The notes under the pieces were generated by a model. That model did not search any database. It had not been told where the DNA came from and saw only the letters and a program-made list of their open reading frames with translations. DNA of 64,000 nucleotides, from the NCBI GenBank assembly GCA_020161835.1, contig JAIUNL010000018.1, positions 38,052-102,051 on the forward strand. Direction: 5' to 3'. Source of the DNA: Bacteroidota bacterium (GTDB taxonomy: Bacteria > Bacteroidota > JABWAT01). A program made the translations under genes and the position numbers. Below are positions 53,696 through 61,158 of this stretch, piece by piece. Numbering within the stretch: the first letter of the stretch is position 1; every line of letters begins with the position of its first letter.

Positions 53696-54395
53696 GATGG
53701 ATGTGAACGATTCCAAAAGTGAGAGGTTTGTACTCAACAGAACTGAATCCGGCATTTTTCAGGATTTCAGCAAGTGATTCAGGTTCAGGAAATTTAGCAA
53801 CGGAATCCGGCAGATAAGTATAGGCTTCAGGATCCTTCGAAATTAACTTTCCGACCAAGGGAAGAATGGTTCGGAAGTAGAAAAAATATAACTGTTTAAA
53901 CGGAAAAATGCGTGGCCGTGAAAACTCGAGAATGACGAGATGACCACCAGGTCGCAGAACCCGGCAAAATTCCCGAAGTCCTTTTGTCAGATTTTCAAAA
54001 TTCCGAACGCCAAAGCCAACAGTAGCCGCATCAAAAACATTATCACCAACCGGGATATTTTCAGCATCTGCACAGGCAAAATGGATGGTTTCTGTGAGTT
54101 GCCTTTTTAAAAGTTTCCGGTGGCCAACTGCCAGCATTTGCTCGGACAGGTCAAGACCAACAATTCTGGCTTTTAGTTGCTTTGAAGCTGCAATTGCAAA
54201 GTCACCGGTACCAGTAGCCATATCAAGTAACAACTCAGGATTAACTGGTTTTAAACGCTTGATTGCCCGCCACCGCCAATAAAAATCGATTCCGAAAGAC
54301 AGCACGTGGTTGAGCAGATCATAAGTTTCGGCAATGCTGTTAAACATTGACCTGACGTATTTCTTCTTTTCTTTTATTTCAAGCGGATCAGACAT
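53682..54395 (-). CDS. menG: Demethylmenaquinone methyltransferase
   Basis: MenG/UbiE adds the ring methyl in the last step of menaquinone synthesis, complementing mqnB and mqnD 3-4 kb away. The 237-residue protein has 'VRSMFNSIAETYDLLNHVLSFGIDFYWRWRAI', motif I 'LLDMATGTGDFAI', 'IVGLDLSEQML', 'TVGFGVRNFENLTKGLREFCRVLRPGGHLVILEFSRP' and the usual C-terminal 'TFGIVHIHHAIK'. Its 5' leader is almost entirely a 7-bp tandem repeat that begins at the start codon. Confidence 0.94.
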   Translation of the reverse strand: MSDPLEIKEKKKYVRSMFNSIAETYDLLNHVLSFGIDFYWRWRAIKRLKPVNPELLLDMATGTGDFAIAASKQLKARIVGLDLSEQMLAVGHRKLLKRQLTETIHFACADAENIPVGDNVFDAATVGFGVRNFENLTKGLREFCRVLRPGGHLVILEFSRPRIFPFKQLYFFYFRTILPLVGKLISKDPEAYTYLPDSVAKFPEPESLAEILKNAGFSSVEYKPLTFGIVHIHHAIK

Positions 54396-54470
54396 AAGTT
54401 ATAAGTTACAAGTTAAAAGTTACAAGTGGTACGTGGTACGTGGTACGTGGTACGTGGTACGTGGTACGTT
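54394..54470 (-). repeat. 11-unit heptad repeat in the menG leader
   Basis: On the plus strand: ATAAGTT twice, ACAAGTT, AAAAGTT, ACAAGTG, GTACGTG five times, GTACGTT. The six GTACGT units are near identical and the two unit types share one register. The tract covers the bases of the menG ATG and extends 75 bp upstream of it, so slippage would change leader length in 7-bp steps. Confidence 0.85.
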
Positions 54471-54531
54471 AAATTGAAAAATACCGATTATTCAGAAAGG
54501 ATGCGAAATGATTAAACAAAATCCGGTTTTC

Positions 54532-55941
54532 TTAACTGTGCTCAGTCTGAACATCAGGTTCAACCTGTTGGTTCGTCATTTCAATGCTTTTTTCATGGTT
54601 TTCGGATTTGAGAAACGGGCCGAGAAACCTGACTCCATCCGCAACCAGTAAGGGAATCACAATGGTATATTCCCAAAGTCTGAATTGCCAGTAAGAATCA
54701 GGTGAATAGGGCTGATTATTAATCAGAATAGTAAACATTGAGAACACAAACCAGGCACCGAGACTTAACGGAACGATCTGAAGAACAAAAGCCACAGTAA
54801 AAGGTAAAATCATCATCCAGGGTTGCACCTCGGGTGAAAAGAGAAGAAAAGGCAGAAACCCGAATAACCCGAAACGGAGACGGATTTTCCAATTCTTTTG
54901 CCTGACTGAATAAAAAATAAGTACGGCCCATGACAGAAGGAAAAAGGAGAAAAACATGACTCTTGAATAGAGATCGGAGAATTGAATTCCCATCCACAAG
55001 GAAACTTTTACCCAAACTGCCGGGAAAAAAGAATTAAATTCATTGAGATGAACATGCTTAGAAATGAAATTAAAATCTGGCAAGTCCGGCAAGAGAACAA
55101 ACGGACTCCAGATTAAAACCGAAGTGATCAAAAAACCTGAGAAAAGATAAAAGACAGGCCGTTTTTCCATTTTAACTGAGAATAAAAACGGAATCAAAAC
55201 TAAGACCATCAAATCAGAACCGGCGGCAAGGGCAAAAGCTGCACCAGATACAAGAAACCAGTTTCTTTTAAGCAACAAAACACCCAGGATAATCCATGGA
55301 ACCGCCAGAAAACCTGAATGAACTTCAAGAATCCCCTGAAAAAGGAAAACCGGGGAAAGCATAAAGGCAATGGTCCAGCGGGGAGAATCAGGTTCATTCC
55401 TGTTTAGAACGAGTAAAAGCCATGAAGAAATGACATAAAGTGTGGTCATCAGAATTTCAAGGCGATAAACAAACCAATCGGAAGAAACTGTTGCAACCGG
55501 ATAGTGGAGAGTAAAAGAGAAAAACCATTGGGCAACGGGCGGGTGAAGGGAAATACCGGATGTAATTCCAATTTGTTCTGAAATACCGGCAAGTGCAGGA
55601 ACTCCAGACAAGACTTGTTCAGGAGTCGAAAGAAACGGGTTTAACTGGTAAGCTGAAACAATAGCATCCCAAAAATACCTGTAATACTCAGCAGAGGCGA
55701 TCGGCTGGGTAGAAAACCTGTTAAATGAAAGCGTACCAATTACAAGAAAAGCAACCCAGGGCAGCCAGAATCCTTCAGTTGAGGATGAACCTGGTTTATC
55801 AAGTTCATACCACGTCCATCCGAAAAAAAGTATTGAAATTAAAATGAGAGTAAACTGAATAGCAGAACCGGAGGGAAAGAGAAGACACGCAAGAGCCAGA
55901 AAAAGAAACTGAATCAGACCGGTAATTGAGGCACGGTTCAT
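54532..55941 (-). CDS. Polytopic membrane protein, GT-C-type glycosyltransferase-like
   Basis: The 469-residue protein has about 11 membrane segments. Near residue 85 lies 'SAEYYRYFWDAIVSAYQLNPFLSTPEQ', resembling the luminal/periplasmic 'D-x-x-RY-x-WDG...NPY' loop of bacterial GT87/mannosyltransferase-like enzymes that use polyprenyl-phosphate sugars. The 'SPEVQPWMMILPF' segment near residue 370 is also typical. The C-terminal tail is polar. It overlaps the upstream RsbW-like gene by 4 nt. Sugar and acceptor are unknown. Confidence 0.7.
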   Translation of the reverse strand: MNRASITGLIQFLFLALACLLFPSGSAIQFTLILISILFFGWTWYELDKPGSSSTEGFWLPWVAFLVIGTLSFNRFSTQPIASAEYYRYFWDAIVSAYQLNPFLSTPEQVLSGVPALAGISEQIGITSGISLHPPVAQWFFSFTLHYPVATVSSDWFVYRLEILMTTLYVISSWLLLVLNRNEPDSPRWTIAFMLSPVFLFQGILEVHSGFLAVPWIILGVLLLKRNWFLVSGAAFALAAGSDLMVLVLIPFLFSVKMEKRPVFYLFSGFLITSVLIWSPFVLLPDLPDFNFISKHVHLNEFNSFFPAVWVKVSLWMGIQFSDLYSRVMFFSFFLLSWAVLIFYSVRQKNWKIRLRFGLFGFLPFLLFSPEVQPWMMILPFTVAFVLQIVPLSLGAWFVFSMFTILINNQPYSPDSYWQFRLWEYTIVIPLLVADGVRFLGPFLKSENHEKSIEMTNQQVEPDVQTEHS

Positions 55942-56345
55942 GAATTTGGGCTTACGTGAAACGTCATGGTTACAGTTGTTCCCTCTGCTGAAAAATTGTA
56001 CTTCACATCCTTCATAATATTTTTCATCAGAAAAACACCCCGACCTGAAGTTTTGAGCAGATTTTCTTCAGCAAGCGGATCAGGAAGTTTATGCGGGTCA
56101 AAACCTTTTCCCTGATCAGTCACTGAAACCGTAAGCTGATTGCCCACGAGATCCATAGAAACCCTGACGGTTTTTCCCGGATCACCCTGATTCCCGTGGT
56201 GAATTGCATTATTTGAGGCTTCGGTAACGGCGATCATCAAAGCATTGATGTCATCATCACTTAAACGTAACGCCTCACAGGATTCGAAGATAAAATCTTC
56301 GACCAGTCTGACGTTTGTCGGGTTTGAAAAAATGGTAAGTTCCAT
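55938..56345 (-). CDS. RsbW-like anti-sigma factor / serine kinase
   Basis: The 135-residue GHKL ATPase has the N box 'AVTEASNNAIHHGN', G1 'VTDQGKGFDPHKLPDP' and G2 'SGRGVFLMKNIMKDV', the marks of RsbW/SpoIIAB/HATPase_c_2 proteins that phosphorylate STAS anti-anti-sigma factors. No STAS protein, PP2C phosphatase or ECF/SigB-like sigma is next to it, so its partners are elsewhere. It shares a 4-nt overlap with the GT-C gene, which is unusual company. Confidence 0.88.
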   Translation of the reverse strand: MELTIFSNPTNVRLVEDFIFESCEALRLSDDDINALMIAVTEASNNAIHHGNQGDPGKTVRVSMDLVGNQLTVSVTDQGKGFDPHKLPDPLAEENLLKTSGRGVFLMKNIMKDVKYNFSAEGTTVTMTFHVSPNS

Positions 56346-56411
56346 GAGCCTCTGCTGTTTCTGAATCTGAAAATAAAAGATCAGAATGTAATTCGCAATT
56401 TTAGCCCGTAT

Positions 56412-58268
56412 TTACCACTCATAGATGCAATTTAATGTCAATGATGGAAGAAATTCGGCCTTTTGTCCGGTTAATTTACGACTCATCAGCCAAATGTCTC
56501 CTGAAAAAACCATCCAGGGAGCTGAAATGGTCCCGAGCAGAACCGGACCTGACTGTTTAATTTTTTGCTGCAAATTCCAGTTCCCGTTTTGATAGGAAAA
56601 CTGATCCTGATTCATATAACGCCATGAAAATGCAATCCGTTTTTTCCAGATCCAAAAACCAGGTTCAGCCAGATAGTAAGACAAATGTCTGACCGGGTAT
56701 TCCTTTACCGGACCGGAATAAAAAACTCCCTGGGCTGTTTCGCTGATTCTTCCCCTTAAAAACCAGGTCTGACCAATAAATTCGCCGGAAAGTGAATCTT
56801 CAACTGATAAAACCCTGAAAGAAAAGCTCTTCTTTGAAATAAATCTGGCGTCGTAATCATACGTTCTAAGTTGACTCGACAACTGAACATTCAACTGATT
56901 TCGTATTTGTCTTCCTAATTTTTCTTTCCAGGTTCCCGCCAGCCTGATAAATTGGTTTCTGAAATTATCACCTGACCGGTCACGGTGAATAAAAACATGA
57001 TGGGCGAGCTGAAAATCTCCTTCCCATTCAAAATCAGAGTCTGAAGTTCTCTCCCAGAAAAAATTTTGACGGATTCCAGCAGCTACAATGTCATAATCGT
57101 CATATCTGTTATTTTCGGGATTAAACAACTGATCTTTTGATACCATTGCACCAGTTTGGGATCTGAAACTGCCGTTCGCAAAACTTACTGACGGATTTAA
57201 TTTAATCCGTGCGGTTGCCAGATTGCGCTTTTTCAGTTTCTGATCCTGAATTTCTTCATTGTAACCTGTCAATCCGTTGGTGGCTAGAACAGAATATTTT
57301 TCATCACCAGAACTAAAAACCAACGGAAATGTAAGCTGCCAGTTCATCAGGTCAGCAGTGGCTGAAATTTCATTTTCGAACCCACCTGACCGAACCTGAT
57401 AATTCGGATTTGAACTTCCCGCCAGTTCAGATTTTCTGGTTACAGTTCGGTTTGTCCAGGTAGAGCTGAAATCAAAATGCAGCAAATCAAACCAAACCGG
57501 TGAAGTCAATTGAAAGCCAAGACGATCTGAAGATTCCTGACGATAATCAAGATTTGGGATACCCAGATTGAACGAACCGGTTAGGTAATCCCTGTTAATC
57601 TGATACCGTTGATAGAAAAGTGAAAAACTTTTCGAGTCGGGGTCTCTGATCGTGAATGACAGGTTTTTCCGGTCAAGTTCACGATTTCCGGCAGTTCCGT
57701 TAAACCAGGCAAGATCAACATTACCTGTGGCCCACTCTGAAACCGGCAAAATCGACTGATGCCTGAGATCAAAAGCGGGTCCGGTTTCCTGTAAACGGTT
57801 TTGTTCAATAAGCCAAAGGCCGTAGCCAGCCTGTGTATTTTGCCAGTCAGTCCGGTAAAAGAGTCCGGCAGTTCCGGCCCACTCCAAAGATCTGCTGAAC
57901 TTTTTTTCCTGATCGAGAAAAACGCTTACCGTTCTGATGTCTGTAACCACACCAAAAGAATCAACAACCGGGATCTGATTTGAAAAATCCCAGTCAAATT
58001 CATCACGCACCTGATGCTGATTGTTTTTATTGATCAGGGTCTGGTATCTGAAAAGTGTCTGGCCTGTTGAGGAAAAAAACGAAACCGGAAGATTTACCTT
58101 CAGATCAGCTTTTGCTGTATTCAGAAATTGCTGATACTGATAAGTAACGGGCGGTTGAGATTGAGTTTGGGCGGGAAGAATTTCCGGAAACAGAAAAAAA
58201 CCAGTAAGAAGAAAAATCAGTACTAATGATTTTCCCGGGTCAGGCATTCCGGCTATCCTGAATTTCAC
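56412..58268 (-). CDS. Outer-membrane beta-rich hypothetical protein
   Basis: The 618-residue protein has a signal peptide ('LVLIFLLTGFFLFPEILPAQ') and about 30 short amphipathic strands with many Trp, Tyr and Asn, ending in 'PSLTLNCIYEW' with a terminal aromatic. It looks like a large barrel. No family is recognised. The first ATG overlaps the upstream gene by 29 bp; the second, MPDPGKS at 58247, overlaps by 8 bp and gives a more standard signal peptide. Confidence 0.7.
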   Translation of the reverse strand: MKFRIAGMPDPGKSLVLIFLLTGFFLFPEILPAQTQSQPPVTYQYQQFLNTAKADLKVNLPVSFFSSTGQTLFRYQTLINKNNQHQVRDEFDWDFSNQIPVVDSFGVVTDIRTVSVFLDQEKKFSRSLEWAGTAGLFYRTDWQNTQAGYGLWLIEQNRLQETGPAFDLRHQSILPVSEWATGNVDLAWFNGTAGNRELDRKNLSFTIRDPDSKSFSLFYQRYQINRDYLTGSFNLGIPNLDYRQESSDRLGFQLTSPVWFDLLHFDFSSTWTNRTVTRKSELAGSSNPNYQVRSGGFENEISATADLMNWQLTFPLVFSSGDEKYSVLATNGLTGYNEEIQDQKLKKRNLATARIKLNPSVSFANGSFRSQTGAMVSKDQLFNPENNRYDDYDIVAAGIRQNFFWERTSDSDFEWEGDFQLAHHVFIHRDRSGDNFRNQFIRLAGTWKEKLGRQIRNQLNVQLSSQLRTYDYDARFISKKSFSFRVLSVEDSLSGEFIGQTWFLRGRISETAQGVFYSGPVKEYPVRHLSYYLAEPGFWIWKKRIAFSWRYMNQDQFSYQNGNWNLQQKIKQSGPVLLGTISAPWMVFSGDIWLMSRKLTGQKAEFLPSLTLNCIYEW

Positions 58269-59166
58269 TCTCGGTAAGAATCTTCATCAGGTTTGCCGAT
58301 TCAGATGCTGAAACTGTTCCTTTTCTGACTGCAACACGAAGTGTTTCTGCTGCAAGAGATTTATAAACCGGTAAAAGATGGGGTAACTGTTCTTCAAGTT
58401 CACCCAGGTGGGTTTTTATTGTGGTAACATCACCTCTTGCAACAGGCCCGGTAAGAGCTTGTTCCGGCGTTTGCCAGGTCAGACTTTCAAGCGTTCCCCT
58501 GATCAGCGGAGCCATCATTTTAAAAGCATCCTCTTTAGGCAACCCGCACCCGGCCAGAATTTCAGAAGATAAACTTACCAGCGTTACCAGGTAATTACTT
58601 GATACAACACAAGCCAGGTGATAAAGTGCTTTTGCCTGTGCCGGGATCTGGATTGGAATTCCTCCCAGATCATGAACCAATTCTTTTATTGACTTTAACA
58701 ATACGTGATTGGCTTCAACCCCCCAATAAATACCAGAAAACCGCTCAGAACCTTCATTTAAAGTTGGAAATGTCTGAATGGGATGGATTGCTGCCGTTGC
58801 TGCACCGAGACGGGCAAGCGGAGCCAGAATTTGTGCTGTATTGGCACCTGAACAATGTACAATAACCGTATTCTGCCAGTCAAAAAATAGAATTTGAGCC
58901 AGTTTCTGAATCAATCCGGGAAGAGCCTGATCTGGAACGCAGAGAAAAATCAGGCTGGATTCCCGGTGAAGATCATCAACAGATTTGCTGATATTGACCG
59001 GGTGGCAATCAGATGATAACTTCTCTAACCAATCTGAATTATTTGAAATGAGCGAAAAGGGAGAATTCCCAATTTTATGCAAATGCCGGGCAAGGGCAGA
59101 CCCAAGTCTTCCGGCACCAATAATGGAGATTTTATGCTGTCTGAGAGTAAGTTTTTTGTGCAACAC
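58240..59166 (-). CDS. Rossmann-fold / DUF2520 protein
   Basis: The 308-residue protein is of the F420/ProC-like dehydrogenase group: 'ISIIGAGRLGSALARHLHKIG' binds a dinucleotide, 'SLIFLCVPDQALPGLI' and 'VIVHCSGANTAQILAPLARLGAATAAIHPIQTF' follow, and DUF2520 fills the helical C-terminal half ('KALYHLACVVSSNYLVTLVSL', 'FKMMAPLIRGTLESL', 'TGPVARGDVTTIKTHL'). Reaction is unknown in most bacteria. It is preceded by the MEMO-like gene with 17 bp between. Confidence 0.85.
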   Translation of the reverse strand: MLHKKLTLRQHKISIIGAGRLGSALARHLHKIGNSPFSLISNNSDWLEKLSSDCHPVNISKSVDDLHRESSLIFLCVPDQALPGLIQKLAQILFFDWQNTVIVHCSGANTAQILAPLARLGAATAAIHPIQTFPTLNEGSERFSGIYWGVEANHVLLKSIKELVHDLGGIPIQIPAQAKALYHLACVVSSNYLVTLVSLSSEILAGCGLPKEDAFKMMAPLIRGTLESLTWQTPEQALTGPVARGDVTTIKTHLGELEEQLPHLLPVYKSLAAETLRVAVRKGTVSASESANLMKILTESEIQDSRNA

Positions 59167-59183
59167 GGCCTGACTGTTTTTGT

Positions 59184-60041
59184 TTAAGATTGCCTGACTT
59201 TGGGAGTTCGGGTATATGCCATCGAAAAATAAGTAACCTGATGGTCACCATTATCCCATTTTTCCAGCTCTGTCTGGGTTTTAAGAATATGAAGGGTTTT
59301 ATAATTAATCATCTGCGATACTTTTGCTGCAATATGCAGAGGACCAAATGCTCCCGACTGAAATTTGTTTTTCAGATCTCTTGAAAAAAAGTGATCGGTT
59401 TTATGTTCCAGCAATTCAACTTTCAGATCTTCGATCAGAACTGAAATTTCATCGACAGGATGGGTCGGGTCGCTGATCATATCCGCACAAATGACAATGA
59501 GAACATTCCGGCTGGGCAGAATTTCACCCATAGCATTCGAAAGTTCATCACAAAATTCCTTCGACTGATTTCCGATGACAATGGGGAGAATTTTAAAACC
59601 GGGTTCGAGGGCAACCTGAAGAAAAGGAAGCTGAAGTTCGATGAAAGAATCTTTGTTAAAATGCCCTTTATCACTCACGAAAATATCATCATCTTCGTCT
59701 GCAAATTCATCACGCATCAAATAATCAATTTTTACACTTCCGAGGGGTGAATGATAGTCATCCCCTGAAAAAATAGAAATAAAATTAAAAAATTCAGTTT
59801 CAGAATAGGCAACCAGAACAACCGTATCAACATGTTTGCCAACTACTGTTGAATAGGCTTCGGCATACAAATCTGCGCAGTCTTTAAAACTTCCCTGCGG
59901 GACCACGATTAATTTGGGTGATTCAGCAGCCGGTGTTTTTACACGGTTTAATATTTCTGTAACCTGAGCTTTTAATACTTCTGGATCTGAAGGATATAAT
60001 GTGCCCGCGGCGATGGGTTTGCGGGTCGAGACGGCTTTCAT
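59184..60041 (-). CDS. MEMO1-like (AmmeMemoRadiSam B) protein lacking metal ligands
   Basis: The 285-residue protein follows the MEMO layout: 'RKPIAAGTLYPSDPEVL', 'YHSPLGSVKIDYLM', 'DSFIELQLPFLQ', 'LPIVIG', 'DLKNKFQSGAFGPLHIA', 'DHQVTYFSMAYT'. The metal-binding residues of the family are changed: the His of VPHxGY is Gln49, the His pair following strand 3 reads 'VAYSETEF' (77-84), the His of EHSIE is a Ser (Ser132), and the SSDxSH segment reads 'CADMISDP'. No AMMECR1 or radical SAM partner is nearby. It is the first gene of a long minus-strand run. Confidence 0.8.
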   Translation of the reverse strand: MKAVSTRKPIAAGTLYPSDPEVLKAQVTEILNRVKTPAAESPKLIVVPQGSFKDCADLYAEAYSTVVGKHVDTVVLVAYSETEFFNFISIFSGDDYHSPLGSVKIDYLMRDEFADEDDDIFVSDKGHFNKDSFIELQLPFLQVALEPGFKILPIVIGNQSKEFCDELSNAMGEILPSRNVLIVICADMISDPTHPVDEISVLIEDLKVELLEHKTDHFFSRDLKNKFQSGAFGPLHIAAKVSQMINYKTLHILKTQTELEKWDNGDHQVTYFSMAYTRTPKVRQS

Positions 60042-60132
60042 AGTGTGGTTTCCTTTTCTGTCTGTTGGTCTGCCGGGTGGTCTGCCCGGATATTCTATAA
60101 ATTAAGCAAAATTGGTCTGAAATTGAAATTTA
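60042..60132. other. Upstream region of the MEMO-like gene
   Basis: Part of the 378-bp gene-free stretch 60042-60419. It has GGTCTGCCGGGTGGTCTGCCCGG (split: GGTCTGCC / GGTCTGCC direct repeats at about 60068-60089) near the start codon. No promoter can be placed with confidence. The rest of the stretch is filled by the heptad repeat and palindrome listed next. Confidence 0.4.
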
Positions 60133-60251
60133 AATCAGAAGGAAGAATATAGAAGTTGGAAGTTAGAAGGAATTACGGGTCACTTATCACAGATTACGGG
60201 TTTTAATTCAGGGACAAGTGACAAGGAACGGGGGACGAAAGGTCACTGAGC
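60133..60251 (+). repeat. Longest heptad repeat (17 units)
   Basis: Units in strict 7-bp register: for example ATCAGAA, GGAAGAA, TATAGAA, GTTGGAA, GTTAGAA, GGAATTA, CGGGTCA, CTTATCA, CAGATTA, CGGGTTT, TAATTCA, GGGACAA, GTGACAA, GGAACGG, GGGACGA, AAGGTCA, CTGAGCG. Unit sequence drifts along the array but the frame does not slip. Confidence 0.75.
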
Positions 60252-60289
60252 GGCACTTCGACTTCACACAGTAACCAAGGCGAAGTGCC
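60252..60289. repeat. GGCACTTCG palindrome
   Basis: GGCACTTCG (60252-60260) and CGAAGTGCC (60281-60289) are exact arms around ACTTCACACAGTAACC, a variant of the CTTCGACTCCGCTCAG family at 10618 and 61091. It directly adjoins the heptad array. Confidence 0.7.
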
Positions 60290-60419
60290 CTTTCGATCTC
60301 GAGTACAAATAACATTTAAAACCCAAATGAAATTTTCTGGACAAGTTTGCAGTTATCAGGTAAAATTGAAATTTGTTCAGATTTTACTGAACTTCGTTAA
60401 AAATAAAAACAGGTGCTGA

Positions 60420-60971
60420 ATGTCTATTATCGTTACCAATATTGAAGTAACCCCAAATCCGGATGCATTAAAGTTCGTTACAGACCAGAAATTACTTGAA
60501 AAAGGAACACGTTCTTTTTCAGGAAAAACAGCTGCACGGCATGATATTCTGGCTTCTGCACTTTTCGCTCACAGGCATATTGAAACTGTTTTTTACATGG
60601 ATAAATTCGTCACAGTTTCGAAAAATCCGGATATTTCGTGGTCAATGATCATGGAAGATCTTAAAAAAACGATTGAATCTGTTGACCTTGATGCTCTGCA
60701 TGCCGGCCATGATCAGCCCGCTGACCCTACATTAACCACCGAAGATGCAATGCTGGACAAAGTTCAGGAAATTCTGAAAGTCAGAGTATTGCCTTACCTC
60801 GCAAATGACGGCGGTTCACTTCAGGTTCTTGGCATGGAAGGCTATCAGCTTAAAATCAGGTATCAGGGTGCCTGCGGAAGCTGCCCAAGTTCATCTACCG
60901 GAACTCTGAACGCCATTCAAGCCATGCTTCGCCACACCGTTGACCCCAAAATTGAAGTCATTACGGCTTGA
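60420..60971 (+). CDS. nfuA: NifU-like Fe-S cluster scaffold/carrier (Nfu)
   Basis: The 183-residue protein has the Nfu N-terminal domain ('VTPNPDALKFVTDQKLL', 'IETVFYMDKFVTVSKNPDISW') and a C-terminal NifU domain with the cluster-binding CxxC in 'YQGACGSCPSSSTGTLNAIQAML'. 'VLPYLANDGGSLQVL' is the conserved start of that domain. Such proteins deliver [4Fe-4S] clusters to targets, useful here for the hydrogenase and radical SAM enzymes. A monocistronic gene in a repeat-rich region. Confidence 0.92.
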   Translation: MSIIVTNIEVTPNPDALKFVTDQKLLEKGTRSFSGKTAARHDILASALFAHRHIETVFYMDKFVTVSKNPDISWSMIMEDLKKTIESVDLDALHAGHDQPADPTLTTEDAMLDKVQEILKVRVLPYLANDGGSLQVLGMEGYQLKIRYQGACGSCPSSSTGTLNAIQAMLRHTVDPKIEVITA

Positions 60972-60977
60972 AATGCC

Positions 60978-61075
60978 GGTGACGAGGGACAAGGGTGACT
61001 TGGGACGAGGGACAAAAACAGGTTACAAATTACGGGTCACGGGTTACAGCTGAGTTATAAGTTATAAGTTTCAGG
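60978..61075 (+). repeat. Heptad repeat (about 14 units)
   Basis: From GGTGACG, AGGGACA through CGAGGGA, AGGTTAC, AAATTAC, GGGTCAC, GGGTTAC to TTATAAG twice and TTTCAGG. One 2-base slip occurs near 60990. It lies 7 bases after the nfu stop. Confidence 0.7.
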
Positions 61076-61090
61076 AAACCAGAAACTGTC

Positions 61091-61120
61091 CTTCGACTTC
61101 ACTCTGGAACCGAGTCGAAG
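61091..61120. repeat. CTTCGACT palindrome
   Basis: CTTCGACT (61091-61098) and AGTCGAAG (61113-61120) form an exact stem with a 14-nt loop, a third member of the 10618/60252 family and again just after a heptad tract. Confidence 0.65.
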
Positions 61121-61158
61121 TGTGATCTAATTTTTCATTTATTTCAATTTACAATTTC

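Noticed and set aside
45093..61075. Possible CRISPR arrays in the tandem-repeat regions
   Set aside because: Units are 7 bp without spacers, and no cas genes are present.
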